Shown here: positions 1 to 7,577 of the stretch, one piece after another
Numbering within the stretch: position 1 is the first letter of the stretch
Layout: each line of letters starts with the position of its first letter
Assembly (NCBI GenBank): GCA_964604675.1
Contig: CAZSAT010000089.1
Coordinates: 1-28,772, forward strand
Direction: 5' to 3'
From: CAZSAT01 sp964604675
GTDB lineage: Bacteria > Myxococcota_A > UBA796 > CAJQPC01
Length of the DNA stretch: 28,772 nt
Made by a program: the position numbers and the translations under genes
The notes under the pieces: generated by a model
What the model was told of the DNA's origin: nothing
The model's input: only the letters and a program-made list of their open reading frames with translations
The model's database searches: none

Positions 1-1
1 C

Positions 2-856
2 CAGGCGCGCCGCGCATCGGACGGCGAGGCCGTCGATCGCATCGTGCTCTTGAGCGACGGGCGCGCCAACCTCGGCATCACCGATCCCGACGAGCTCTCC
101 AGCCTCGTGAGCGCCTGGACCGAGCGAGGCTTCTCCGTCAGCACGCTCGGTCTCGGCCTGGACTTCAACGAAGACCTGCTGGCGTCCCTCGCGGATCGAG
201 GTGCCGGGAGCTACCACTTCGTCGACGATCCGTCGGAGCTGCAGGCGCTGTTCCAGGACGAGCTCCACCGGGCGCAGGCGCTCGCCGCCGGTGCCGTGGC
301 GGTCACGTTGGTCCCGGCTCCCGGCGTCGAGATCGTGGAGGTGCTCGGCTACGAGAGCGCTCCGCGTGGCGGCGGCGAGCGCGTGCTCGTCGGCGACCTC
401 CACGCGTCCCAGAGCCGCAAGGTCGTGGCGCGCGTCCGGATCGACCCGAGTACGGTCGGCTCCCGCGACGTACTCAGCGTGCAGATCAGCCAACGCGACG
501 CCCCCTCCACAGCACTCGAGCTGGACGCGCGCGTGCACGACGACGCTGCCGTGGTCGCGGCGAGCGTGAACGTCGAGATCGCGGCACTCGCCGCCGAGGC
601 GGAAGCTGCCGTGCTGTCCCAGCAGGCCACCATGGCCTTCGAACGCGGCGACACCCAGCGGATGAGGCGGCTGGTGACCCAGTCCTTGGAGCGCGCCTCC
701 AGCGCCGCTTCGGCGTACGACAACGCCAAGCTTCGGGCCATGGAGTCCAGCCTCGAGGAGCGCTTCTCGACGATGGAGGTCGCGAAGCCGGGCAGCGCAG
801 AGGCGCTCTACCAGGTGAAGCGGGCGAAGGAGGCTGACCGCAATGCGGCCTACTGA
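2..856 (+). CDS. VWA-domain protein, 5' end outside window
   Basis: The reading frame is open from base 2, so the N-terminus lies upstream of the window. The visible part begins inside a von Willebrand factor type A fold: VDRIVLLSDGRANLGITD has the hydrophobic strand followed by the SDG turn that in this family supplies a MIDAS metal-ligand Asp. The next strand (FSVSTLGLG) and helix (NEDLLASLADRG) also fit the fold. The DxSxS motif expected earlier is not in the window. After the VWA part come about 90 beta-rich residues and then a helical C-terminus with many Ala and Glu. Such proteins commonly bind partners or act in surface or protein-complex assembly. The stop overlaps the next gene by 14 bp, so the two are probably co-translated. 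The family call is fairly secure; the role is unknown. Confidence 0.85.
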   Translation, partial: QARRASDGEAVDRIVLLSDGRANLGITDPDELSSLVSAWTERGFSVSTLGLGLDFNEDLLASLADRGAGSYHFVDDPSELQALFQDELHRAQALAAGAVAVTLVPAPGVEIVEVLGYESAPRGGGERVLVGDLHASQSRKVVARVRIDPSTVGSRDVLSVQISQRDAPSTALELDARVHDDAAVVAASVNVEIAALAAEAEAAVLSQQATMAFERGDTQRMRRLVTQSLERASSAASAYDNAKLRAMESSLEERFSTMEVAKPGSAEALYQVKRAKEADRNAAY

Positions 857-1898
857 GCTCAGCATCGGTGGCCTGCGGGTGAAGCACCCCGTGGCCCTGG
901 CGATCGGAGTGGCCGGCTGGGCCGGCTGGACATCGGCCGCGACCGCCGCCGCCGCCTGGGCCGGCTGGTTCGCCGAGCTGCCCGGGACGGTGCTGGCGGC
1001 TTCCCTCGCCATCGGCGCGATCTCCATCCGTCCGCGTCGAGCGGGCTGGGCTCCCGTGGTCGTCGCTTGTGCCGTGGGTGCCGCGTGGCTTGCCGAGGGC
1101 CTCGGGCTGTCGCCCGTGATGGCCGGCGGCGCCGTCGCGGGCTGGTGGGCCGTGCAGGGCGCGGACCGCTCCACCGATCGGCTCGACGGCGTGAACGGCG
1201 CGCTCGCCGGTGCGGCGTTCGCCGGCATCGGACTCTGGGCAGCCAGCAGCCTGCCCCTCGGTGGCGCCACGGGTCTCGCCATGACCGGCGCCCTGATCGG
1301 CGGCTTCGCCGCGCTCTCACAGCTTCCCCTCGCCCTCGTCCATCCGGTGGCGCTCCCTCGGCGGCGGGTGGTGGAGATGACCCTCGGCGAGCCCTACCGC
1401 GAGCGGCCCCTCCGAGCTCTGAAGCTCTTCCGCACCATCCGGTCGGCGCGGCCGGACGCCGACCTGCGCGACCGCCTGGCCGAGCTGGCTACGTGGGTGT
1501 ACCGCCTCGCACAGGCGCTCCAGACCCTCGATCTGGAGCTCAGGGAAGTCGATGAGCTCGACGTTCGTGACCGCATCGCCACGCTCCGTGCCGACGTCGA
1601 GACCGCGTCCGACAGCTACACCCGAGAGCGCCTGATCGCCACGGCAGACCACATGGAGGGCTTGCTGGACCACGCCTCCCGCCTTCAGCTCGAGCGCCAC
1701 CGACTCTCCAGCCTGCAGGACTGCGCGATGGCCTCGTTGGAGGAAGCGCGGCTCGGCGTTGCCCTCGCTCGCTCGCTGCCGGGCGAGCAGAGTCCCGACG
1801 GCCTGGACGACGTGCTCCAGCAGCTCCGCGATCACGCCCGCCAGGTTGGACGGGAGCGCGCAACGCGCCGCGAGCTCGCGGAGGTCCCGACCTATTGA
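843..1898 (+). CDS. Multi-pass membrane protein with helical cytoplasmic tail, unknown function
   Basis: A 351-aa protein that I do not recognise. Residues about 17-165 form several hydrophobic Ala/Gly/Trp-rich segments (for example AIGVAGWAGWTSAATAAAAW and ALAGAAFAGIGLWAASSLPL), so the N-terminal half should sit in the inner membrane. From about residue 180 onward the chain is charged and helical, with Leu/Glu/Arg heptad-like spacing (LAQALQTLDLELREVDELD), suggesting a cytoplasmic coiled coil. The ATG lies 14 bp inside the preceding VWA gene, which argues for coupling and a shared complex. The stop overlaps the end of the opposing minus-strand gene by 7 bp. A membrane platform or scaffold for the VWA protein is an inference only. 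Confidence 0.75.
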   Translation: MRPTELSIGGLRVKHPVALAIGVAGWAGWTSAATAAAAWAGWFAELPGTVLAASLAIGAISIRPRRAGWAPVVVACAVGAAWLAEGLGLSPVMAGGAVAGWWAVQGADRSTDRLDGVNGALAGAAFAGIGLWAASSLPLGGATGLAMTGALIGGFAALSQLPLALVHPVALPRRRVVEMTLGEPYRERPLRALKLFRTIRSARPDADLRDRLAELATWVYRLAQALQTLDLELREVDELDVRDRIATLRADVETASDSYTRERLIATADHMEGLLDHASRLQLERHRLSSLQDCAMASLEEARLGVALARSLPGEQSPDGLDDVLQQLRDHARQVGRERATRRELAEVPTY

Positions 1899-2230
1899 TC
1901 GGCGAGGGCGGCGAGCGCCCAGGACTCCGCGCTCCCTTCGATCTCGCAGAGGTGGGCCCGCACCTGGCGGCGCCCCACCTTCAGCCGAAGGACCTCGCCG
2001 CGCAGGCCTCCGCGCAGCTCCAGCCGGATCGGGCGTCCGTCGAGCTCCCCCGTGGCCCAGAGCCGCGGGCCGTAGGTCGGCGCCTGCGGCGCGAGCCCCA
2101 GCGCTGCGGCCGCGCGCTGGAAGTCCCCGCCGGCCGTGCGCTGCAGGTGCGCTACCCAGAGCCTGTTGAGTCCGAATGTGGCCCAGGCGAGTCCCACCAC
2201 CACGAACACGCCGGTCATGGCGCCGAGCAT
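1892..2230 (-). CDS. Small membrane-anchored protein, unknown
   Basis: A 112-aa product with one N-terminal membrane helix (about residues 5-24, VFVVVGLAWATFGLNRLWVA) followed by a soluble domain of alternating charged and hydrophobic residues that looks beta-rich (LWATGELDGRPIRLELRGG). The frame is open far upstream, but that part lies antisense to the metallohydrolase gene's codons. The ATG at 2230, 23 bases after the hydrolase stop, gives a sensible protein with a membrane anchor. A second ATG four codons later is also possible. It is probably the last gene of the group with the hydrolase and the barrel protein. I do not recognise the family. Confidence 0.6.
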   Translation of the reverse strand: MLGAMTGVFVVVGLAWATFGLNRLWVAHLQRTAGGDFQRAAAALGLAPQAPTYGPRLWATGELDGRPIRLELRGGLRGEVLRLKVGRRQVRAHLCEIEGSAESWALAALADQ

Positions 2231-2253
2231 GACGGACTCGTCGAGCCAGCTCC

Positions 2254-3108
2254 CTACCCCTCGAGGTCGACCACCTCGCCCTCCTTGGCCAACGTGACGA
2301 CCGGCTCGGTGTGGGTCGACCAGAACGCCGCGAGCTGATCGAGCTCGTCGTCGCTGGCCGCGGGCGCGTGGTGGAAGAGCACGAGACGCTTCGCGTCGGC
2401 GGCCTTCGCGAGTGCCAGCGCGTACTCGGGATACGCGTGGCCCCAGGTCATCTTCTCGAGGTACTCCGGCTCCGAGAACATCGTGTCGAAGACCACCACG
2501 TCGGCGCCGTGCATCGCGTCGACGAGGTCGCGCTCGATGGCTGGCGGGGTCCCACCAGCGGCGACGCCTTCTCCGGGACGGGCCAACGGTGCTGTGTCGG
2601 TGACGTGCACCAGGACCGCGCCTCCGCAAGCCACCCGGTAGCCGACGGCGCTGCCCGGATGGTTCAGTCGGATCGGTGTGACCTCGAAGGGACCCCGGGC
2701 GAAGGTGCGCTGAGGTCGAACGCCGTGCCAGTCCACGGGCGCAGGCAGGTCGCGCAGCCTCACCGGATGGTTCTGCCCGTTGAGGTAGCGCGCCACGCGC
2801 TCCCGAGCTTCGTCGGCGCCCCAGGCCGCGACACCGATGCCGATGCGCGAGCTCGGCGCGTACAGCGGAGCGAAGAACGGCAGGCCGAACACGTGGTCGG
2901 CGTGCAGGTGGGTGAAGAGCACGTCGATGTCCCGCACGCCCTCGGTGCCCAGCGACATCCCGAGGGCCTGTGCGCCCGTCCCGGCGTCGAGGATCAGGGC
3001 GTGGCCACCGTGCCGCAGCTCCAGGCAGGAGGTGTTGCCGCCGTAGCGACACGTGGCGGGACCCGGCACCGCGATGGAGCCGCGCACGCCCCAGAAGCGC
3101 AGCTTCAC
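2254..3108 (-). CDS. MBL-fold metallohydrolase (PhnP/RNase Z-like)
   Basis: A 284-aa metallo-beta-lactamase-fold hydrolase. The start MKLRFWGVRGSIAVPGP and the CRYGGNTSCLEL stretch are typical of the PhnP/RNase Z-like phosphodiesterase branch. The zinc motif THLHADH is at residues 66-72 (His67, His69, Asp71, His72). Further likely ligands are His150 (LNHPG), Asp171 (HVTDTAP) and a His of VLFHHAP near 246. The binuclear site therefore looks complete, so the protein should be active, probably on a phosphodiester such as a cyclic nucleotide or phosphonate ester; the substrate cannot be read from sequence. The start is GTG and overlaps the upstream gene's TGA as GTGA, so translation is coupled to the barrel protein. 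Confidence 0.9.
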   Translation of the reverse strand: MKLRFWGVRGSIAVPGPATCRYGGNTSCLELRHGGHALILDAGTGAQALGMSLGTEGVRDIDVLFTHLHADHVFGLPFFAPLYAPSSRIGIGVAAWGADEARERVARYLNGQNHPVRLRDLPAPVDWHGVRPQRTFARGPFEVTPIRLNHPGSAVGYRVACGGAVLVHVTDTAPLARPGEGVAAGGTPPAIERDLVDAMHGADVVVFDTMFSEPEYLEKMTWGHAYPEYALALAKAADAKRLVLFHHAPAASDDELDQLAAFWSTHTEPVVTLAKEGEVVDLEG

Positions 3109-3584
3109 AGGTAGTAGCGAACGCCGATCTGACCGTCGACCGACCAGCCGAGGGTCTCGTAGAACAGGAAGCTCGGCGCGATCTCGGCGTGGAAGTCGAT
3201 CGGCAGGTCGGGCACGAGGAGCGAAGCGCCAAACACGGCCCGCGGACCCATGAGGATGCGGCCGGCACCCTGGGTCAGGTCGGCGTCGAACTTGAAGCCA
3301 CCACCGATGTGGAGCGGCACGGCATAGTCGTTCTCGGGGACCGAGAAGGGCCGCAGGATCACGCAGTAGTCCGCGGTCGCCATGGCGCTGTTGAGCGCGC
3401 CGTTCTGTCCTCCTGCGGCGAACTGGACTGCGGACCAGTCCCCCACCCAGAAGCGACCCGTGACGCCGGTCGGCACACCGACGCTGACGCCGAGGCCGAG
3501 GGGGCCACCGAGCCGTTCCTGGCTGAACTCGGGCGGGGCGACCGGGGTCTGCGCTAGGGCCGTGGTCAGGAGCGTGGTCAGCAC
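3105..3584 (-). CDS. Small outer-membrane beta-barrel-like protein
   Basis: A 159-aa protein with a short signal-like start (MLTTLLTTALAQ, cleavage likely after the ALA-type site). Alternating, amphipathic strands rich in Gly and aromatic residues follow: LGVSVGVPTGVTGRFWVG, VPLHIGGGFKFDADL and FHAEIAPSFLFYE. It ends in VGVRYYL-type residues (IGVRYYL), a terminal aromatic strand usual for barrels recognised by the BAM machinery. It is short for a barrel, perhaps eight strands. The start is GTG with GAGG five bases upstream. It sits just downstream of the tRNA-Arg gene, probably on the same transcript, and its stop overlaps the hydrolase start by 4 bp. The role is unknown. Confidence 0.7.
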   Translation of the reverse strand: MLTTLLTTALAQTPVAPPEFSQERLGGPLGLGVSVGVPTGVTGRFWVGDWSAVQFAAGGQNGALNSAMATADYCVILRPFSVPENDYAVPLHIGGGFKFDADLTQGAGRILMGPRAVFGASLLVPDLPIDFHAEIAPSFLFYETLGWSVDGQIGVRYYL

Positions 3585-3617
3585 GTGAACCTCGTCGGCC
3601 TCGGTGAGGCGGGCGGG

Positions 3618-3694
3618 TGGTGCGCGGTACAGGATTCGAACCTGTGGCCTTTGGTTCCGGAGACCAACGCTCTATCCAGCTGAGCTAACCGCGC
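3618..3694 (-). tRNA. tRNA-Arg(CCG)
   Basis: Read on the minus strand, a full cloverleaf is visible. The acceptor GCGCGGT pairs with ACCGCGC, the D stem is GCTC/GAGC, and the anticodon stem TTGGT/ACCAA closes the loop CTCCGGA with anticodon CCG (reads CGG, Arg). The variable loop is 5 nt, and the T arm is ACAGG-TTCGAAT-CCTGT. The discriminator base is A at 3621 and the terminal CCA is encoded at 3618-3620. The body is 74 nt, 77 with CCA. No paired base is mismatched in the acceptor, anticodon or T stems. Confidence 0.97.
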
Positions 3695-3751
3695 GTGGGC
3701 GCCATCCTGGGCGTCCTCACCCACCGCCTTCCGACGGCTGTGTCCACACGA

Positions 3752-3778
3752 CTTAAAGGCGTTTCCGTGCCGGGTCAA
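3752..3778 (-). promoter_or_regulatory. Possible promoter of tRNA-Arg
   Basis: On the minus strand TTGACC (3778-3773) is followed after 15 bases by TTTAAG (3757-3752), about 58 bases before the tRNA 5' end. The -35 is close to consensus; the -10 matches four of six, and the spacer is short. The -35 overlaps the stop codon of the upstream RdgC-like gene. Position and AT content fit a tRNA promoter, but this is a weak call. Confidence 0.35.
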
Positions 3779-4275
3779 CCCCCGGCGACCCACGCTCTCA
3801 TGGCCGGCAACGACTCCTCCCGCCAGGCTGGCGCCGTGCGCTCGTCCGCAAAGCGCGCGAAGATGCCGGCGAGCATCGCGTGCAGCTCCTCGTAGAGGGC
3901 CATGCGGTCGTACAAGACCTCCTCGGCGCCCCCCGAGATCATCTGGGGCAACTTCACCCCGGCGAGGTCCATCGACTTCCCACGAAGGCCGACCACGAAC
4001 TCCCGGTCCTCTCGCCGAAGCCCGAGCTTGATCTCCTTGACCACACGTCCGCCACCGAGCGCAGCGCGCGCCTCCGGGGTGGTGCTCGGGCTCTCGCCCG
4101 TCAACACGGCCCGCGGCTTGTCGTCATCGGGATCCCGAAAGGTGATGCGATCGTCGACCCAGAAGTCGATGACGCCGAGTTGTCCGCCGAGGTCGATCCG
4201 GCAGCCCTCGCGCTCCGACGCCCACCAGGTCCAGGCGTAGAACTCGCTGGCGAGGTGCGACAGGGGTGCATCCAT
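3775..4275 (-). CDS. RdgC-associated protein, possible C-terminal half of a split RdgC-like gene
   Basis: A 166-aa soluble protein. The first 60 residues look beta-rich (CRIDLGGQLGVIDFWVDDRITF); the C-terminal half is helical (YDRMALYEELHAMLAGIFARFADE) and ends with a Trp-containing segment (RAWVAGG). The ATG follows the stop of the RdgC-like gene after a single base (TGA-g-ATG), so the two must be co-translated. The pairing and size suggest it supplies the second half of an RdgC-type DNA-binding ring protein (E. coli RdgC is about 300 aa in one chain). That assignment rests on context and a general resemblance to proteins next to RdgC-like genes, not on a diagnostic motif. Confidence 0.65.
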   Translation of the reverse strand: MDAPLSHLASEFYAWTWWASEREGCRIDLGGQLGVIDFWVDDRITFRDPDDDKPRAVLTGESPSTTPEARAALGGGRVVKEIKLGLRREDREFVVGLRGKSMDLAGVKLPQMISGGAEEVLYDRMALYEELHAMLAGIFARFADERTAPAWREESLPAMRAWVAGG

Positions 4276-4276
4276 C

Positions 4277-4888
4277 TCAGGCCTCCACGCGCAGGTCGCT
4301 GGCGCCGGTCAGCTCCAAGGCCGCAGCGACCTGGTCGTCGGCCACGAGGTCGAGAGGGTCCTGTGCACGCAGCTCCAGGCCGAAGGTGGCGAAGAAGCGC
4401 TTCCGGAAGGTGTCGTTGACGCCGGTGCTGTGGCTGCCGAAGAGGACCCAGCCATCGTGCACGTTCCAGCACACCTCCACGACCCGTGCGCTGGGCAGCA
4501 CCCTGCGCAGCATCTCGTGCTCGAGCTCGTCGTGCAGCTCCTCCTTGACCTGGCGCGGACACTTCTCACGCTGGTGCTCGGCGCACCACGCACGCACCCG
4601 CTTGTCCAGGTGGGCCCGGAAGAGTGCCGCAGGCAGGCTCTTCTTGTCGATCCTCAGCGCGAACAGCAGGAAGGGCTCGTAGTTCCAACGAGCAGCGTCC
4701 GTGAACTCGGTGTCGAGGAGGTTGTGCGCCTCGACCCATCCGACGACCTCGCCCTTGAAGGCGGCGCTGCCGGGATCGCGGAACGCGTTCTCCAGCAAGG
4801 CCTCGACGTACTTCGCGCGCCAGCCTTCGGGCGCCTCACCATCGACCACGTAGCGGCGCGCCGTGATCGCCCCCGACAAGAGACCCAT
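4277..4888 (-). CDS. RdgC-like recombination-associated protein
   Basis: A 203-aa protein. The central block resembles the core of RdgC, the ring-shaped double-strand DNA-binding protein that restrains RecA: FALRIDKKSLPAALFRAHL, then a charged helix (CPRQVKEELHDELEHEML), then RRVLPSA and a strand pair (VVEVCWNVHDGWVLFGS). E. coli RdgC has the same order: LSLRVD, charged helix with KDEV, LLPRAF, then the strand pair with DTVNG. It is shorter than E. coli RdgC, and the next gene may provide the rest. The ATG has GGAGG four bases upstream. Family membership is moderately sure; the function of the short form is inferred. Confidence 0.7.
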   Translation of the reverse strand: MGLLSGAITARRYVVDGEAPEGWRAKYVEALLENAFRDPGSAAFKGEVVGWVEAHNLLDTEFTDAARWNYEPFLLFALRIDKKSLPAALFRAHLDKRVRAWCAEHQREKCPRQVKEELHDELEHEMLRRVLPSARVVEVCWNVHDGWVLFGSHSTGVNDTFRKRFFATFGLELRAQDPLDLVADDQVAAALELTGASDLRVEA

Positions 4889-4931
4889 CGATCCTCCGAA
4901 CGTCCGGCCAGCGCCTAACGTACCCGGGCGC

Positions 4932-5705
4932 TCAGGCCTCGGACAGCTCGCAGACAGCGTGGCGGAACACCACCACCTCGAGCTTGCCCTTCAGCTGGAG
5001 TTGGAGCTCGAATCGGGACAAGGAGGTGATGCGGCCGCGGAGGAGCTCGCCTTCCAGCAGGGTCACCGCCACCGTGAGCTCCCGGTCGAGCAGGCCGAAG
5101 AGCCTTCGATCCGACATCGGGTAGCGATCCTGCGGGCGCACGATGGGTTCCCTCGGACCCCGATCGGCGCAAAAGCGCAGAGCACGTCCAAACTTCTTCA
5201 GGTCTGCGGCCGCCACGGCGTACTTGAGCTGCAGCTTGTGCTCACGGAGCTCTTCGCCGTCCTTCTGCAGCCCCACCTCGAAGCGACCGACGTCCACGAC
5301 CCGCGCCCGCAGCTGCCGCTCGCCGTGCAGGCCGAAGCCGCGGAGTTCACCGTCGGCCAGGGCGTCGTCCAGGACCGAGTGCTGGGCGTTGTCGGCGAGG
5401 TGCTGCGCCAGGCGCCGCTTCCTCAGCTGGTGGTCGAGATCCGCGTGGCCCAGTGCGATCTGGGTGGCGAGGGCACGGGTGAAGCCGTGGCGCCGAACCA
5501 GCGACTCCACACGGTCCCGCCGCGCCATGGTCTCGACAGCATCCGACAGGCTCAGCTCGTTGCGCGCGACACGCACGGCCAGCGGCTTCTCGAGCCCCAT
5601 GCCGGTCTCCAGCTCGTGCACCCGCTGACGGAACGCCTCCTTCTCGGCGGCGTCGGGGTCCTCACGGCGTCGTCCCCGGGGCCCGCGCCCCTTTCCTTGC
5701 TGCAC
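4932..5705 (-). CDS. Tandem Hfq/LSm-like RNA-binding protein with N-terminal helical repeats
   Basis: A 257-aa protein. Residues 37-103 contain two related helical units (GLEKPLAVRVARNELSLSDA and GFTRALATQIALGHADLDHQ, about 37 residues apart). Two Sm-like folds follow. The first (about 110-175) has ERQLRARVVDVGRFEVGLQ and HKLQLKYAV. The second (about 195-255) has VTLLEGELLRGRITSLSRFE then VVVFRHAV, matching the Hfq pattern of hydrophobic strand, G.L.G.I.S...F, and the closing Y/F-KHAI-type Sm2 motif. Hfq itself is one Sm fold per chain, so a fused pair is unusual. The N-terminus is basic (GKGRGPRGRRRE). I chose GTG at 5705 because GGGAGG lies six bases before it; GTG at 5726 is also in frame but overlaps no suitable SD. 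RNA binding is inferred. Confidence 0.75.
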   Translation of the reverse strand: MQQGKGRGPRGRRREDPDAAEKEAFRQRVHELETGMGLEKPLAVRVARNELSLSDAVETMARRDRVESLVRRHGFTRALATQIALGHADLDHQLRKRRLAQHLADNAQHSVLDDALADGELRGFGLHGERQLRARVVDVGRFEVGLQKDGEELREHKLQLKYAVAAADLKKFGRALRFCADRGPREPIVRPQDRYPMSDRRLFGLLDRELTVAVTLLEGELLRGRITSLSRFELQLQLKGKLEVVVFRHAVCELSEA

Positions 5706-5768
5706 CACGAGCCTCCCTGAGGTCACGAGCTTACCCCGCGTGCTGAACAGCCCCCGACCCCCCTCGCG

Positions 5769-6653
5769 TCATCCAGCGCTCTGCGACGACGCCTCGGGGT
5801 CGCCCACCACCCGATCCCGACCAGCGTGCTTGGCCACGTAGAGGCGGCGGTCGGCCTCACCGACGAGGGCCTGGAGGTCGCTCGCATCCTCGCCTACGCA
5901 AGCAGCGGCCACCCCGAAGCTCGCGGTCACCCGCAGATCCGGCCCATGCTCGATCCGAAGGGAGCGGATGCTGTCCCGCAGCTCCACGGCGATGCGGTGC
6001 GCCGGCTCGGCCGGACAGCACGGGAGCACGACCAGGAACTCCTCGCCACCCCAGCGGCCGACGACGTCTCCCTTGCGGCAGCGCTTCTTGAGCACCTGGG
6101 CGACCGCAGCGAGCACGGCATCGCCGACCAGGTGACCATGCTCGTCGTTCACCGCCTTGAAGTGATCGAGATCGACCATGAGCACCCCCACGTGCATGGA
6201 CTGCTTGCGCGCGTCGCGTTCGATCTCGGCCAGGGCCCGGTCCAGTGCGCGTCGATTGAGCAGCTGCGTGAGCGCATCGGTGTTCGCAGCAGACTCCAGC
6301 CGCTTGTTCTGCCGGACCAGGGCTCGGGTGCGCTGCCGGATGTTGTCGTCGAGATCACCCTCCATCCTCTGGATGCGGTCGTGCAGCAGCTCGAGGCGCT
6401 TGCTGAGGTCCCGGTGGCGCTGCCGTGCGACCTGCTCCACCTCCAGCAGGCCCGAGAGAGCGAGCTGGAGCATGGTCACCGCATCCTCGGGACCCGAGGC
6501 GCGGAGGCTCGCTGCGCGGCGCTCACCGCGCCGCAACGGGAGACCGTCTCGATCCGCGGGCTCCACCGAAGCGAGCCCGTGGTGCTTGCGGTGCAGCTCC
6601 AGGAGCCGCCGCGCAGGCAGAGAGCGAAGCACACCTGGGACGTCAGCCGCCAT
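5769..6653 (-). CDS. GGDEF diguanylate cyclase
   Basis: A 294-aa soluble cyclase that would make the second messenger c-di-GMP from two GTP. The N-terminal 65 residues are not recognised. A long coiled coil (about 70-122, ending in the usual stalk-to-GGDEF linker ESAANTDALTQLLNRRAL) leads into the GGDEF domain. The active-site loop is RWGGEEF (GGEEF at 202-206), a functional variant. An inhibitory I-site RxxD (RKGD, 193-196) lies exactly five residues before it, so product inhibition is expected. The metal-binding strand MVDLDHFKAVND is intact. There is no membrane segment or receiver domain, so the input is probably through the coiled coil or the N-terminal region. It is followed by the LSm-like gene on the same strand. 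Confidence 0.95.
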   Translation of the reverse strand: MAADVPGVLRSLPARRLLELHRKHHGLASVEPADRDGLPLRRGERRAASLRASGPEDAVTMLQLALSGLLEVEQVARQRHRDLSKRLELLHDRIQRMEGDLDDNIRQRTRALVRQNKRLESAANTDALTQLLNRRALDRALAEIERDARKQSMHVGVLMVDLDHFKAVNDEHGHLVGDAVLAAVAQVLKKRCRKGDVVGRWGGEEFLVVLPCCPAEPAHRIAVELRDSIRSLRIEHGPDLRVTASFGVAAACVGEDASDLQALVGEADRRLYVAKHAGRDRVVGDPEASSQSAG

Positions 6654-6692
6654 GACACCAGGTCGGACGGAGCGGCCGTCAGTTGAGGCCGA

Positions 6693-7577
6693 TCACGGGA
6701 GATCGTCGCGCGCGACCACGTGCACCGCCCCCGCTTCGGCGAGTGACTGCGGGTAGCCGGGCACGCCGATGACGAGCTGGACCGCGTCGGCGGCCAGGTC
6801 GAGCGGGCGGGTCTCGACGGAACGGTCGACCGCGAGCACGCTCCCTCCATCGAGGGGCACGATGCGCGCGCGCAGGGGCACCTGGAAGGGGTTCAGCCCG
6901 CCCGCCGCATACCCACCGCCGAGGGCGCGCCCGAGGTGGTCCCCTCGGGCTCCTTCGAGCACCAGGCCGTCCTCGCAGCGCACCACCCCCTGGCCATCAT
7001 CGCTACCGGTCTGGGGGTCCGAGAAGCACGCGAGCCCGTCCATCAGGGCCACACGCCCCCCCTGCCCTGCCGCGCCGAGCTCGACCAGGCCGTCGTCGAC
7101 CAGCTCCACGGCGCGACAGCCATCCTCGCAGCTCAGCGCGATGAGGCGCGTGCCGTCCAGTGCCAGGTCCCGCACACTCCCGAGGCTCCAGCTGCGGCCG
7201 TCGACATGGATCACCGCGTCGTCGGTGGCCCAGACATGGGCGTCGAGGTCACCAGCAAAGGCCTTGGACGCGGGCAGGTCGGCGACCTGGGTGCCGTCGG
7301 GCACGCTGTAGATCCCGTGCCCGCCCCATCCCACGCGGGCGCCATCCGCGGCGAACCAGGGGTCGAGCGACCCCGCGCCCAGCGTGAGGGCAGAGTGGCC
7401 GATCCAGGTGACCTCGCCGCGAGAGGGCGCGGTGACGAGCACCTCACCGTTCCAGGTGGCGACGCGCGTGCCGAACCCGGAGCCCTCCTCGCCCAAGGTG
7501 GTCTCCGCCGCGACGTCGCCGGGGACCACGAACTCGTCGACGAGCAGGGGGCCGCAGGCGAGCGCCAGCCACGTCAC
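6693..7577 (-). CDS. Lipoprotein with FG-GAP/beta-propeller-like repeats
   Basis: A 294-aa product. The GTG start overlaps the upstream gene's TGA as GTGA. The first residues MTWLALAC contain a lipobox (LALAC, Cys8), but the leader is very short and lacks basic residues, so export is likely rather than certain. The body is beta-rich, with repeated segments resembling integrin-type FG-GAP blades (EEGSGFGTRVATWNGEVLVTAP near the start and DHLGRALGGGYAAGG later, ending VIGVPGYPQSLAEAGAVHVV). The open frame continues upstream within the preceding gene, but that part is out-of-frame shadow. An outer-surface propeller that binds a partner or surface is an inference. Confidence 0.65.
   Translation of the reverse strand: MTWLALACGPLLVDEFVVPGDVAAETTLGEEGSGFGTRVATWNGEVLVTAPSRGEVTWIGHSALTLGAGSLDPWFAADGARVGWGGHGIYSVPDGTQVADLPASKAFAGDLDAHVWATDDAVIHVDGRSWSLGSVRDLALDGTRLIALSCEDGCRAVELVDDGLVELGAAGQGGRVALMDGLACFSDPQTGSDDGQGVVRCEDGLVLEGARGDHLGRALGGGYAAGGLNPFQVPLRARIVPLDGGSVLAVDRSVETRPLDLAADAVQLVIGVPGYPQSLAEAGAVHVVARDDLP

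Noticed and set aside
2086..3268. Long minus-strand frame from 3268 (458 aa) ending in the small membrane protein
   Set aside because: Upstream of 2230 it is an out-of-frame shadow of the metallohydrolase and barrel genes.
3578..3793. Minus-strand 71-aa frame containing ARLAQLDRALVSGTKGHRFESCTAHH
   Set aside because: This is the translation of the tRNA-Arg gene, a well-known false gene pattern.
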